Assembly: GCA_964409335.1 (NCBI GenBank)
Contig: CAYPCW010000001.1
Coordinates: forward strand, 1 to 64,000
From: JABMOW01 sp964409335
Lineage (GTDB): Bacteria; Fidelibacterota; Marinisomatia; SCGC-AAA003-L08; JACNLC01
Length of the DNA: 64,000 nt
Direction: 5' to 3'
Part shown: positions 1 through 8,685 of the stretch, piece by piece
Layout of the letters: each line of letters opens with the position of its first letter
How positions within the stretch are numbered: the stretch's first letter is position 1
Notes under the pieces: model-generated
What the model was told of the DNA's origin: nothing
What the model saw: the letters and a program-made list of their open reading frames with translations, nothing else
The model's database searches: none
Program-made: the position numbers and the translations under genes

Positions 1-1312
1 CTCCGTCTGCCGAAACTTCCTGATACTGCATGTCCACCTGAAAAGTGACCTGAACGGTGCTCGGTCCGGACTCGGCGATATCAGATGCATCTCTGGGAAT
101 AAGTTTATACGCACCAAAGGTATAATCGACGACACCAGTAATATCATAAGCAGCACCCAGGGTGGGAGTAAATGCATATATTTTATCGTCAACAACCACA
201 GATCCACTACCGTCATCGACGGACCATTCACCGAATCCCAGATCTTCATTATCGCAGACCGCGCCCGCAACAGAAACAAGTACCGATTCGAAGGCTTCAG
301 TAACATCTCCGGTTGCTAAAGGTACTGCATTTGGTAATGCATTTCCGGAAGAGACAACCGTCGCACTGCCATCAATTTCAGTGAGGTCGGAATATTCCAT
401 GACGGTTCCCATGACATCAACGCCATCACCGATGAGAATACCCGCTGTATTTCCACTGCCCAAATAGCACCATATGCCGTTCCACGCACCGTCGCCATCC
501 TGGATAAAAATTCCGCTGCTGGTCACACCGGTAACGATTCCGGATGTTATCACCCCAACGCCAACCATCGGACTGGCATCCAGTTCACCCTGAATTTCAT
601 GTATTGTGGCAGGTATAGGATACTCACAACAGCTGCTTGTTCCGTCTTCGCACCCGTCGGCAAGCTCGTTATAATTTAAGGCATCGGGATCATCACACCC
701 CCAATTACCGGTTGGCGGTGTGATATGCCATCCAAGAAAATCGAATGTATCCTGATCATATACAATCCATTCAGAATTATCTGCATCTGTACCGGCTGAA
801 CTGCTCCAGTCAGGGTTTCCTTCAAAAACTGAGTCTTTTCGGACCAATGTATGATTTGCCGTGGCATTTGTAATACCCGCAACGTTCCATCCGGAACCCG
901 GATCGGCACCCCAGTCACCTACACAATCCAATATGGTATAGTCGGATTCAGTACCTTGCACCAGACAAAAACCATCGTCTCCGTTGCTGAGGTAATTAAA
1001 TGTCATGTCTGCAACCAATAACATTGCCGCATTCGAACTCCCATGAGCAATGACATAAACATCTCCCGGGGCAATAGTTGCACCAGCCCCAAAGTTATTC
1101 CAGAAGTCATATTCTCCGGGCACATTACCCCCGTTACTTGCATTTGGGAAGGCATAACCTGAAAGGTCAATTACCTGATCTGTGGGATTGTATATCTCAA
1201 GCGCTTTATTATTGCTGCTTCCTTCAATGTATTCGGAAATGAATAATCCCTGAGAAAAAGCTATCCCAACCAATAATGCTGTAGCTGTCATCATTATTGT
1301 CATTTTCTTCAT
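1..1312 (-). CDS. Lamin-tail-domain secreted protein, N-terminal part (runs off the left edge)
   Basis: The minus strand stays open from an ATG at 1312 to the window edge, about 437 codons without a stop. AAGGAGA lies six bases before the ATG. The product starts with a signal peptide (MKKMTIMMTATALLVGIAFS), then a lamin-tail-like domain (LFISEYIEGSSNNKALEIYN, residues about 24-190). A short Cys/Asp segment of the type seen in marine FCB surface proteins follows (GCDDPDALNYN...ADGCED...CCEYP). Next is an OB-fold-like region (roughly residues 255-420) with repeated G-V-V/G-T turns, then the start of what may be a starch-binding-like module (VTFQVDMQYQEVSAD). It lies 55 bases downstream of malK, so it may belong to the glucan locus. 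Such proteins are usually exported and surface-associated. The C-terminus, and so any sorting domain, is not visible. Export is well supported; substrate and role are unknown. Confidence 0.8.
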   Translation of the reverse strand, partial: MKKMTIMMTATALLVGIAFSQGLFISEYIEGSSNNKALEIYNPTDQVIDLSGYAFPNASNGGNVPGEYDFWNNFGAGATIAPGDVYVIAHGSSNAAMLLVADMTFNYLSNGDDGFCLVQGTESDYTILDCVGDWGADPGSGWNVAGITNATANHTLVRKDSVFEGNPDWSSSAGTDADNSEWIVYDQDTFDFLGWHITPPTGNWGCDDPDALNYNELADGCEDGTSSCCEYPIPATIHEIQGELDASPMVGVGVITSGIVTGVTSSGIFIQDGDGAWNGIWCYLGSGNTAGILIGDGVDVMGTVMEYSDLTEIDGSATVVSSGNALPNAVPLATGDVTEAFESVLVSVAGAVCDNEDLGFGEWSVDDGSGSVVVDDKIYAFTPTLGAAYDITGVVDYTFGAYKLIPRDASDIAESGPSTVQVTFQVDMQYQEVSADG

Positions 1313-1346
1313 TTGGTTCTCCTTGTTTTTTATTACGATAAAATTT

Positions 1347-1362
1347 ACCGGACCCTGCCGGT
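1347..1362 (-). terminator. Small hairpin between malK and the lamin-tail gene
   Basis: A 5-bp perfect stem, ACCGG / CCGGT, encloses a 6-base loop just downstream of the malK stop. In the minus direction it is followed by the AT-rich AAATTTTATC, which is not a strong U-tract. It could be a weak or leaky terminator or a processing site that lowers expression of the following secreted protein. The stem is short and may be chance. Confidence 0.25.
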
Positions 1363-1367
1363 CTTAC

Positions 1368-2453
1368 TTAATTGGGCGAAATTGATTTTTCATTTAAATC
1401 AAAAAAATGTACTTTGTCCGGATGGATTCCGACCCTGACCATTTTACCTGCCTTAATATTATCTGAAAGTGCGGAACTGCAGGTAAATTTTATGCCATAA
1501 GATGTCAGATAAATAAGAAATATTGACCCGAGCGGTTCAATGAGTTCAACTTGCGCATCAAATGAAAAATCCTGAGGCTGATCTGTGTTTATGATACCGG
1601 CATCCTCCGGCCGGACTCCTATAGTCAACCGTTGACCATTTTGAAAGTTAGTGATATCAGAAAAATCAATTTTTAGCCTTTCGCAGGTAAACACTTGTCT
1701 GTTCGCCTGAACGGAGATTTGTCCTGAAAGGAAATTCATTTGAGGTGAGCCGATAAATCCTGCGACAAACCGGTTCACAGGATGTTGATAAATGGCCAGT
1801 GGCGAGTCTATTTGTTCTATTACCCCCCCATTCATTACAGCGATTCTGTCTCCCATCGTCATGGCTTCGGTTTGATCATGAGTTACATAGATCATAGTTG
1901 TTTTTAGAATTTGGTGCAATTTTTTAATTTCAACTCTCATTCCAGCCCGGAGTTTAGCATCAAGATTAGACAGGGGTTCATCAAATAAAAATACTTTTGG
2001 ATTTCTAACAATACATCTCCCGAGTGCGACCCTCTGACGTTGACCTCCGGATAATTCCTTAGGTCGGCGGTGTAATAAATCATGGATCTGAAGAATTTCT
2101 GCCGCCTCTTTTACCCTTTTATGGATATCAGATGAATTAAATTTACGAATTTTTAGTCCAAAAGCCATGTTTTCGAATACATCCATATGTGGATATAACG
2201 CATAATTTTGAAAAACCATCGCTACATTTCTTTTGGATGGCTCTACTGCACTAACATTGTGATCATCGATAAATATTCCGCCCGTCGTGGGCTCCTCAAG
2301 TCCGGCAACCATTCTCAGTGTAGTGGATTTCCCACAGCCGGAAGGTCCCACCAATACCAGAAACTCACCTTCTTTAACATCCAGATTGATCGAGTCCAGT
2401 ATTTGAGTTTCACCGTAAAACTTATTGATATTTTCAAATCGGACGGTACTCAT
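1368..2453 (-). CDS. malK: Sugar ABC transporter ATP-binding protein, MalK/MsmK type
   Basis: This is the cytoplasmic ATPase subunit expected to power the MalEF-MalG importer encoded upstream. All nucleotide-binding motifs are present: Walker A GPSGCGKS (residues 36-43), the ABC signature LSGGQ (134-138), Walker B VFLFDEP (154-160) and the switch histidine in THD (192). The last 120 residues form the TOBE/regulatory domain typical of the MalK/UgpC group, and 361 residues is the usual family length. The ATG lies three bases after the stop of the upstream secreted amylase, so the two are co-transcribed. MalK proteins often energise several sugar importers, so the substrate is inferred from the neighbours: alpha-glucan oligosaccharides. 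Confidence 0.93.
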   Translation of the reverse strand: MSTVRFENINKFYGETQILDSINLDVKEGEFLVLVGPSGCGKSTTLRMVAGLEEPTTGGIFIDDHNVSAVEPSKRNVAMVFQNYALYPHMDVFENMAFGLKIRKFNSSDIHKRVKEAAEILQIHDLLHRRPKELSGGQRQRVALGRCIVRNPKVFLFDEPLSNLDAKLRAGMRVEIKKLHQILKTTMIYVTHDQTEAMTMGDRIAVMNGGVIEQIDSPLAIYQHPVNRFVAGFIGSPQMNFLSGQISVQANRQVFTCERLKIDFSDITNFQNGQRLTIGVRPEDAGIINTDQPQDFSFDAQVELIEPLGSIFLIYLTSYGIKFTCSSALSDNIKAGKMVRVGIHPDKVHFFDLNEKSISPN

Positions 2454-2456
2454 GGG

Positions 2457-5372
2457 TTACTCCAGGATGATCGCGATTAATTGAACAATGTCTAACACAT
2501 CGATATTTCCATCGGCGATAACATCGGAGGTGGTAAATTGATCAGAACCGGGCGCCGGGTAACTCCCCTGGATAATAAATGATACCAGTTGAACAACATC
2601 AAGTACATCCACCCCCCCGTCAAGATTAACATCACCCAATATAAGCTGATCATCAAAATCCGGAATTTCCGATAAAAAGAGTAATGCAGTCGATGCGGGA
2701 ATTTCATAACTGCCAAACCAGTTGGTGTCGATTGAGATACTATCACCGGATATGTAATTATACCAGGTACCATTATGGGGAAATTCAATATCGATTGTTT
2801 TCGGGTTCGGGCTAAAATTAGCGGCAACCACCACTTCTTCGGGTGCAGTTACTCTCCAGTAAACAATGCATTTAGTAAATGAACTTTGATATTTTAACTC
2901 AATATTTTCGCTTTTTAGTACCGAATAATGATTGCGTAAATTGATGAGTTTCTGATAATATTGGAATAAGTCGATCCCGTTTTCGGTGTTCAGGTTATTC
3001 CATTGCAGGGGTTGAGGCTGTATATTCCCGGACGGATCATGGCTGGTTCCGTTTTGTCCAAACTCCTGTCCGTGGTATAACATTGGAGTCCCCTGAGAAG
3101 TAAAAAGGATGGTCGCACCTAATTTTGATTTCAAATAAGCCGTGGTTAAACTCATCCCCTGATATTGGACGGCTTCATAAATCGTCCTGCTTTCGTCGTG
3201 ACTTTCCATGTACACCAGGGGTCCGGTGAAGTTCTGGTACCCCTGATTTGCCGCAACGACATGGTTCCCCACGTCCCACATATCTCCATAGGTATGACCG
3301 CTGTCATTAATTTGCATCAGATTTGATTTTATCATGTGATAATAACTATAATCCCACCCGGCATCAAATGGGGTAATATTGATCTGGTACGAGTTATCTT
3401 CCTCTGCAATTAGAATCAGAGAGGTGTTTAAAGAGTTCAACATCATGCCATAATGGGTAGCCCCATAATTCCCTGATCCGTCCCAGCCGATGCCCTGAGT
3501 ATGATCCAATCTGAAACCGTCAATATGATATTCATTTACCCACATTTGCAGGCAGTCATCGATGTGTTTCCGGGTTCTTTGGCTCCAATGCTCCAACTTA
3601 TATCCCCACTGTGAGGACTGATTCTGGAAATAGGGGCAGTGGACAAAATCATGATCCTGATATTCCCAACTTCCCACCGGCTGATACAGCAGGAACAATG
3701 GTGAAGACCCCCACAAATGGTTAAATACAACATCCATTATCACAGCGATTCCATGTTGATGGGCTATATCAATTAATTGCTTCAGTTCATCCGGTGTGCC
3801 ATAAGTGGATTCCGGAGCCATGTAAAATGTTGGATTGTACCCCCATGAATTTTCGCCTTCAAATTCATTTACCGGCATCAGTTCGATTGTATTAATTCCC
3901 AGGTCGTTAAAATACTCCGCTTCAATTTTCGCGATCATATTCTGATAACTACCGATCACTCCATTGATGCCAAGGAAATCCCCTGTGTGGGTTTCATAAA
4001 CGATAATATCCTGCTGCGCAGGGATTGAAAATGTCTGATCATTCCACTCATAGGGCGTTGATCCAACGGAAAATATGGTTTTGGCGTCCTCATAATTACC
4101 GCTTTCATAGGAACCGGTGGGGTCTCTCCAATCTACATCCTTTGACCAGGGATCTGCGATTAACCTCTCGTTCTGTATGTTATACTGATATCTGTATTCG
4201 CCGTCCGGAAGGGTCGTCTGATACCACCATAAGGTATCCCCAGATAATTTCATAATTTCGCCATCCGAAAATTCAGAATTCCAACTGCCTTTCACCGAAA
4301 CGAAATCTTTTGCAGGTGCATATAATGCAATGATCACTTCATTGCCAGTGATGTTTACACCATCGTCCACTCCATCGGGAACCGGTTGATGATCAATTGA
4401 AAATAGGACGTACACATTTCGGAATAAAAATGTAATTCGACCATCAGCGCCAGTTGCTTTGGCAACGATTTGGACATCCCCAAATAAAGCAGAGTCGGGT
4501 GTCCAGATGAAGGTATAGGGTGAGACAATTCCCTCATAAAGAAACTCCCCAGCTACCCAGAATTCAACACTCGCCGCATTCCCGACAACCTGCACACTCG
4601 TGGGTCCGGTAATCTGTGCGCCTGACGCCGGCCCAGTAAAAAACACGTATGGATCACCGGAATGGTAAGTGTAATCCAAATAGATATCATAATACATCAC
4701 CTGCCCATTAGACCCCGCATCCCATGTGCCGTCCTCCCATAATATTTTAAATTTGACCGATTGAACGACCTGCGCACCGGACGCAAATGGGTAAAGTATG
4801 ACGTGATATGAGGATAACCCATTTTCTGTCAGCGGCGTCAACGCCAGGCCATCCTGTACGACCGTTCCGTCCGGCCAATAATCCGGGATTGGAGTCACGT
4901 GTCCGTTTCCCGCATCTATGCTCCATGCGATGTATCCGCCCTGATCAACATTATTCAGTACAATTTCCGTTGAATCATTCGGCGTGGGATTAAATGGCGT
5001 CCAATAGTAATTCAGGCTGATGTGCCAGTCGATCCCGACCCCCCCGTTGTTATCCCAATGTCCCTGCAAGTCTGTGAATACAAAATCAATCGTTTCTGCA
5101 TTGACAGGTACGTCGTAGAGGTAACTCCACCAGCCGTTCCCAAGCGCCGGTTGGTAGGTCATGGGGTAATCGGAAGTATTTTGCCATCCATTATAGCCTA
5201 AGTGAATATACACAGAGGTGACGTTATCGGGAAGCGCACCTTCGATGGTGTTGTAGAAGATGGTAATCGTTCCACCGGGGATCGGAACTTCAGGTTCCCA
5301 ATACACATATGTGGCTTGAACCATGGTCAGCAATAGTATAATTACGAGAATAGTTTTTATTAGATTTTTCAC
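2457..5372 (-). CDS. Secreted modular GH13 alpha-glucan enzyme with starch-binding, Ig-like, CBM48 and dockerin-like domains
   Basis: This 971-residue protein starts at GTG, supported by GGAG six bases upstream. Domains in order: signal peptide (1-20); a CBM25/26-like starch-binding domain (about 21-125, with NGW and WDNNG); a second beta module (130-235); an Ig-like domain (240-325); a CBM48-like domain (345-405); a GH13 barrel (455-810); a C-terminal beta domain (820-900); and two dockerin-like loops (GDVNLDGGVDVLD and DVIADGNIDVLD, 911-971). Barrel regions: DVVFNH (547-552), GFRLD with nucleophile Asp623, AEED with Glu657, and SHDE with Asp726. AEE plus SHDE, and YETHTG near 460, resemble branching enzymes more than ordinary amylases. 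The likely role is attack on starch or glycogen outside the cell or in the periplasm. A transferase (branching) rather than hydrolase activity cannot be excluded. Confidence 0.9.
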   Translation of the reverse strand: MKNLIKTILVIILLLTMVQATYVYWEPEVPIPGGTITIFYNTIEGALPDNVTSVYIHLGYNGWQNTSDYPMTYQPALGNGWWSYLYDVPVNAETIDFVFTDLQGHWDNNGGVGIDWHISLNYYWTPFNPTPNDSTEIVLNNVDQGGYIAWSIDAGNGHVTPIPDYWPDGTVVQDGLALTPLTENGLSSYHVILYPFASGAQVVQSVKFKILWEDGTWDAGSNGQVMYYDIYLDYTYHSGDPYVFFTGPASGAQITGPTSVQVVGNAASVEFWVAGEFLYEGIVSPYTFIWTPDSALFGDVQIVAKATGADGRITFLFRNVYVLFSIDHQPVPDGVDDGVNITGNEVIIALYAPAKDFVSVKGSWNSEFSDGEIMKLSGDTLWWYQTTLPDGEYRYQYNIQNERLIADPWSKDVDWRDPTGSYESGNYEDAKTIFSVGSTPYEWNDQTFSIPAQQDIIVYETHTGDFLGINGVIGSYQNMIAKIEAEYFNDLGINTIELMPVNEFEGENSWGYNPTFYMAPESTYGTPDELKQLIDIAHQHGIAVIMDVVFNHLWGSSPLFLLYQPVGSWEYQDHDFVHCPYFQNQSSQWGYKLEHWSQRTRKHIDDCLQMWVNEYHIDGFRLDHTQGIGWDGSGNYGATHYGMMLNSLNTSLILIAEEDNSYQINITPFDAGWDYSYYHMIKSNLMQINDSGHTYGDMWDVGNHVVAANQGYQNFTGPLVYMESHDESRTIYEAVQYQGMSLTTAYLKSKLGATILFTSQGTPMLYHGQEFGQNGTSHDPSGNIQPQPLQWNNLNTENGIDLFQYYQKLINLRNHYSVLKSENIELKYQSSFTKCIVYWRVTAPEEVVVAANFSPNPKTIDIEFPHNGTWYNYISGDSISIDTNWFGSYEIPASTALLFLSEIPDFDDQLILGDVNLDGGVDVLDVVQLVSFIIQGSYPAPGSDQFTTSDVIADGNIDVLDIVQLIAIILE

Positions 5373-5527
5373 AAAGACTCCAATTCAGTTCACCATACAA
5401 CGATTAAAATTACGTCGGATAATGTAATGGCGTTGTTCACATTTCAGGCTGCGTTCCATCCTAAATATAGTAACATGAAATGTTTTTTTTGTTAATAGAT
5501 AATAGTCCATTTTGTTATTTTAAGGAA

Positions 5528-6445
5528 CTATCCTTTTACACTCCCCATCGTTAGACCGGATACAAGATATTTTGCCAATGAAATGAAGAGAACAGCTACC
5601 GGTATGCTCACGAGCACAGCAGCGGCGGCATATAATCCCCATTGAGTTGACAGGCTCGCCTGAAATGATTTTAAACCCAGAGGGAGCGTGTACAGTTCAG
5701 GATCCTGTAAAACAATAGCCGCTACGACATACTCATTCCAACTGGCCATGAAACTAAAGAGTGCGGTTATCACGAGAGCCGGCGCAGAAAGGGGAAGAAT
5801 GATCCTGTAAAACGCAGAAAACCGGCTGCATCCATCTAGTCTTGCCGCTTCCTCAAGCGAAGGGGGTATCGTGTCGTAATATCCCTTCATCTGCCATATA
5901 CAGAAGGGCAGCGCTGTGGATGAATAAATGATGATCAATCCCCCGTAGGAATTGATTAGTCCCAGTTTTGAGAGCAGGATAAAAAAGGGCAACAGCAGCA
6001 TGGTCGCCGGAAACATCTGTGTTGTCAGCAGTGAAACCATCGTGAATTGTTTACCCATAAAATTAAACCGGGATAATGCATATCCCGCCGTGGATGCCAG
6101 TACGACACCCGTTAGGGTCACTACGAGAGTCACCAAAAAAGAATTCCAAGCCCATCGCAGGAATGGAGTAGCGGTAAATAATATTTTATAGGATTGAAAC
6201 CCGGATCCCCGATCCCAGCTTCCGTTAGAATTCACATCCGTAAAAGACTCATCGCTATCACGGATACCATTTTCATTTTGATCGACGTAGGGTTCATCAT
6301 ATTCCCAGAAAGACAATGATTTGCTTTGAAACGCATTGTCTGTCCGCAATGAAATACTTAAAATATTCAGAACCGGATAGATCGTCGCAAGGGTAAAAAT
6401 CGTCAGAAATAAGAAAATAAGCCATGTATTTAGTCGATGGTTCAT
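5528..6445 (-). CDS. malG: Maltodextrin-type ABC transporter permease MalG with an acidic periplasmic insert
   Basis: This is an inner-membrane permease of the MalG/binding-protein-dependent family with six predicted helices. The EAA loop EEAARLDGCSRF, which contacts the ATPase, is intact. The ATG at 6445 begins MNHRLNTWLIF directly before helix 1 and lies just after the upstream stop at 6450. An alternative ATG at 6475 would add ten basic residues and overlap malEF. Between helices 1 and 2 the periplasmic loop carries an unusual acidic stretch (residues about 55-78, bases 6212-6283) with DQNENGIRD and ESFTDVNSNGSWD. It looks like a calcium-binding loop and closely matches a segment of the TonB receptor in this locus. 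Co-transcription with malEF is clear. A 155-base gap separates it from the next gene. Confidence 0.92.
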   Translation of the reverse strand: MNHRLNTWLIFLFLTIFTLATIYPVLNILSISLRTDNAFQSKSLSFWEYDEPYVDQNENGIRDSDESFTDVNSNGSWDRGSGFQSYKILFTATPFLRWAWNSFLVTLVVTLTGVVLASTAGYALSRFNFMGKQFTMVSLLTTQMFPATMLLLPFFILLSKLGLINSYGGLIIIYSSTALPFCIWQMKGYYDTIPPSLEEAARLDGCSRFSAFYRIILPLSAPALVITALFSFMASWNEYVVAAIVLQDPELYTLPLGLKSFQASLSTQWGLYAAAAVLVSIPVAVLFISLAKYLVSGLTMGSVKG

Positions 6446-6449
6446 GATA

Positions 6450-8657
6450 TTAGTACGCCGTATTATCCGTTGCATTGGTTTTTTTCATGAATACGATACC
6501 AAATATCAGCAAAATGAGAAAAATCACCATAGACATTGCCGCAGCATACCCGTAGCGATACAGATTGAATGCCGCCTTATAAACATAGCTCACCAAAATA
6601 TGGGTTTGATCCGATGGCTCGCCGGCATTACTGACCAGCCAGACCACATTAATATTATTGAATGTCCAGATCGTACCTAAAATAATAGCGGGGATCATCA
6701 CTGGTTTTAACATGGGTACGGTAATATTTCTGAATTGCTGCCAGGCATTTGCCCCATCCACCCGGGCAGCTTCATACAGGTCCTTGGGAATTGATTGCAG
6801 CCCGCCCAGCGCAATCACCATCATAAACGGAAATCCCAGCCAAATATTGGTAATGATACATGCTGTAAATGCTTCGAAGGGTTGGCTTAACCACTGAACG
6901 GGGTTCATTGCCAGGAATTTAGATAAAACAAGATTGATGGATCCGTATTCCTGATTAAACATCCCCCTCCAGGTCAGGGCAGAGATATACTGCGGCAACG
7001 CCCAGGGAATGATCAACAGTGTTCTTAATATGGGTTTTGCAGGCAGGGTACGGTTGATCAGCAGGGCGAGGATTACCCCGAGGGTCACATGGAAAACAAT
7101 GTTTACGGTTGTCCAAATTACCGTTTTAGCCAGAACCGAATAGAAAATAGCTTCCCTGAAAACGCGGAGGTAATTATGAAATCCAACAATTCCCCAGTCC
7201 CTAAAGGTCCTAAGTGAAAAATTTGACAAAGAAATGATGATGTTATAAATGAATGGAAATATCACCACAGCAAAAATCCCTGCGACTGCCGGCAATAACA
7301 TAAAATATGCGAACCGGTTTGACCGGAATTTTTTTAAAAATTTAACAAACTGGAGCCTCAAATGCCAGATAAAAACAATCAACAAAATGGGAATAACCAC
7401 GCGTATTGCCCTGCCCTGAAGACCTGGTTGAACGATCTCGTTCATCTCCAGGATCTGTTTTTCTGCATTTAATTGCGAAAGTCGCGCCCCTTCTTCTGCG
7501 GTTACATTTCCACCTAAAACAGCCTGATATTGTGTCCTCAGCGCATCCCATATGGCTCTCATCTCAGGAACGATCGGCATGGGTCTACCCACCACTATAA
7601 TTTCTGTATTTCTCCGCAAAAGTTCATTTTCAGTAACGACGGGGTACAGTATCGCCGTTTTGCTGGATGGCTGGGTATTGAGCCGTTTTGTATAAAATAA
7701 TTGTACTTCATCGCTGGTGAGATACCGTATCAGTTTTATGGTTTCATCCAACGCCCTGCCGCGGGTGTTGATATTGATGGAATATCCCTTGGTACTCACC
7801 ATGGGAGACGGCCACAACCCTGTTTCAGATACCATGGGAATGCGGGCGATTCCGAAATCCACAATATCACGGTAATCGCCCCAACTCCAATCGCCATTGA
7901 TGATCATGGCAGCAGATCCGGTTTTAAAGAGTGCATTTGCAGTTTCATAATCACACTCTTTGGGCAGTATCCCAAATTCGTCTCGTAACGATTTAATGAA
8001 TGCAAAGCCTTTTCGGTTTGCTTCAGTATCCAGATTGGGTTGGTTGTCTTCGGTGATGAGCCATTCCCCAAACCCGCCGAGCCAGGGTGCATAGAAAAAA
8101 GGTTCGGTGAAATTCCAAACCAGCCCGAATTGATCCGGTTTTCCATCACCGTTTTTATCGACCGTCAGCCTCTGCCCCATCTCAATGAGTTCATCGGTAT
8201 TTTGCGGGGGGGATTGAATCAGCGATTTATTGTAAATAAGCATGAGATGATTTCCCACAACATCACCCACCATCCAGATTTTGTTGTGGGACCTGACCAC
8301 CGCATTCTCCACGAAGCCATCAAAATATGAAAGTTCAAAGAGTGAATCCAGGGGTTGGACGATCCCCATGGTAGAAAATGGTCCAACCTGATCAGAAGGA
8401 CCGTAAATAATTTCAGGACCGCTGCCTCCCATCGCGGATGACTGATAATTGGATCGAAGTTCTTCGGTTTCACGGTACGTCAGATTTATTTGAATTTCCG
8501 GGTGATCATATTCATATTGATCGCACACCTCTTGCAGGGCTTTACGATTTTCGTACAGCATCTGATGCCAGATATTCAGAGTGATTTTATCCTCCGTCGA
8601 TCCACATCCCGACAGGAAGATAAATAATATGGCATACATGATGTGATGTAACTTCAT
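6450..8657 (-). CDS. malEF: Fused maltodextrin-binding lipoprotein and MalF permease (MalE-MalF)
   Basis: One 735-residue frame joins two normally separate subunits. The N-terminus has a lipoprotein signal (FIFLSGC, lipidated Cys18) and a solute-binding domain of the sugar family (about 25-400: LNIWHQ, WNFTEPFF, WPSPMVSTKGYSI). The helix RVVIPILLIVFIWHL (419-433) anchors the fusion. The rest is a MalF-type permease (about 445-735), with six helices and an EAA loop (YEAARVDGANAW, 628-639). The binding protein is thus tethered in cis to the channel at the outer face of the inner membrane, a 1:1 stoichiometry that differs from free periplasmic MalE. It is followed at once by malG. There is no stop or frameshift at the junction, so this is a true fusion unless the assembly is wrong. 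Confidence 0.9.
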   Translation of the reverse strand: MKLHHIMYAILFIFLSGCGSTEDKITLNIWHQMLYENRKALQEVCDQYEYDHPEIQINLTYRETEELRSNYQSSAMGGSGPEIIYGPSDQVGPFSTMGIVQPLDSLFELSYFDGFVENAVVRSHNKIWMVGDVVGNHLMLIYNKSLIQSPPQNTDELIEMGQRLTVDKNGDGKPDQFGLVWNFTEPFFYAPWLGGFGEWLITEDNQPNLDTEANRKGFAFIKSLRDEFGILPKECDYETANALFKTGSAAMIINGDWSWGDYRDIVDFGIARIPMVSETGLWPSPMVSTKGYSININTRGRALDETIKLIRYLTSDEVQLFYTKRLNTQPSSKTAILYPVVTENELLRRNTEIIVVGRPMPIVPEMRAIWDALRTQYQAVLGGNVTAEEGARLSQLNAEKQILEMNEIVQPGLQGRAIRVVIPILLIVFIWHLRLQFVKFLKKFRSNRFAYFMLLPAVAGIFAVVIFPFIYNIIISLSNFSLRTFRDWGIVGFHNYLRVFREAIFYSVLAKTVIWTTVNIVFHVTLGVILALLINRTLPAKPILRTLLIIPWALPQYISALTWRGMFNQEYGSINLVLSKFLAMNPVQWLSQPFEAFTACIITNIWLGFPFMMVIALGGLQSIPKDLYEAARVDGANAWQQFRNITVPMLKPVMIPAIILGTIWTFNNINVVWLVSNAGEPSDQTHILVSYVYKAAFNLYRYGYAAAMSMVIFLILLIFGIVFMKKTNATDNTAY

Positions 8658-8685
8658 GAATTCAGTCGATCACGTGATCGTATCT

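Noticed and set aside
4250..5372. Cellulosome component
   Set aside because: The dockerin-like tail is present, but no cohesin or scaffoldin is seen in the window, so this is not claimed.
5378..5392. A partial match to the locus palindrome before the modular GH13 gene
   Set aside because: About half the positions agree, and the matching GGAG is explained by the ribosome-binding site of the GTG start.
5472..5492. AACAT-GAA-ATGTT hairpin followed by eight T
   Set aside because: It would terminate plus-strand transcription, but no plus-strand gene precedes it. The region is AT-rich, so chance is likely.
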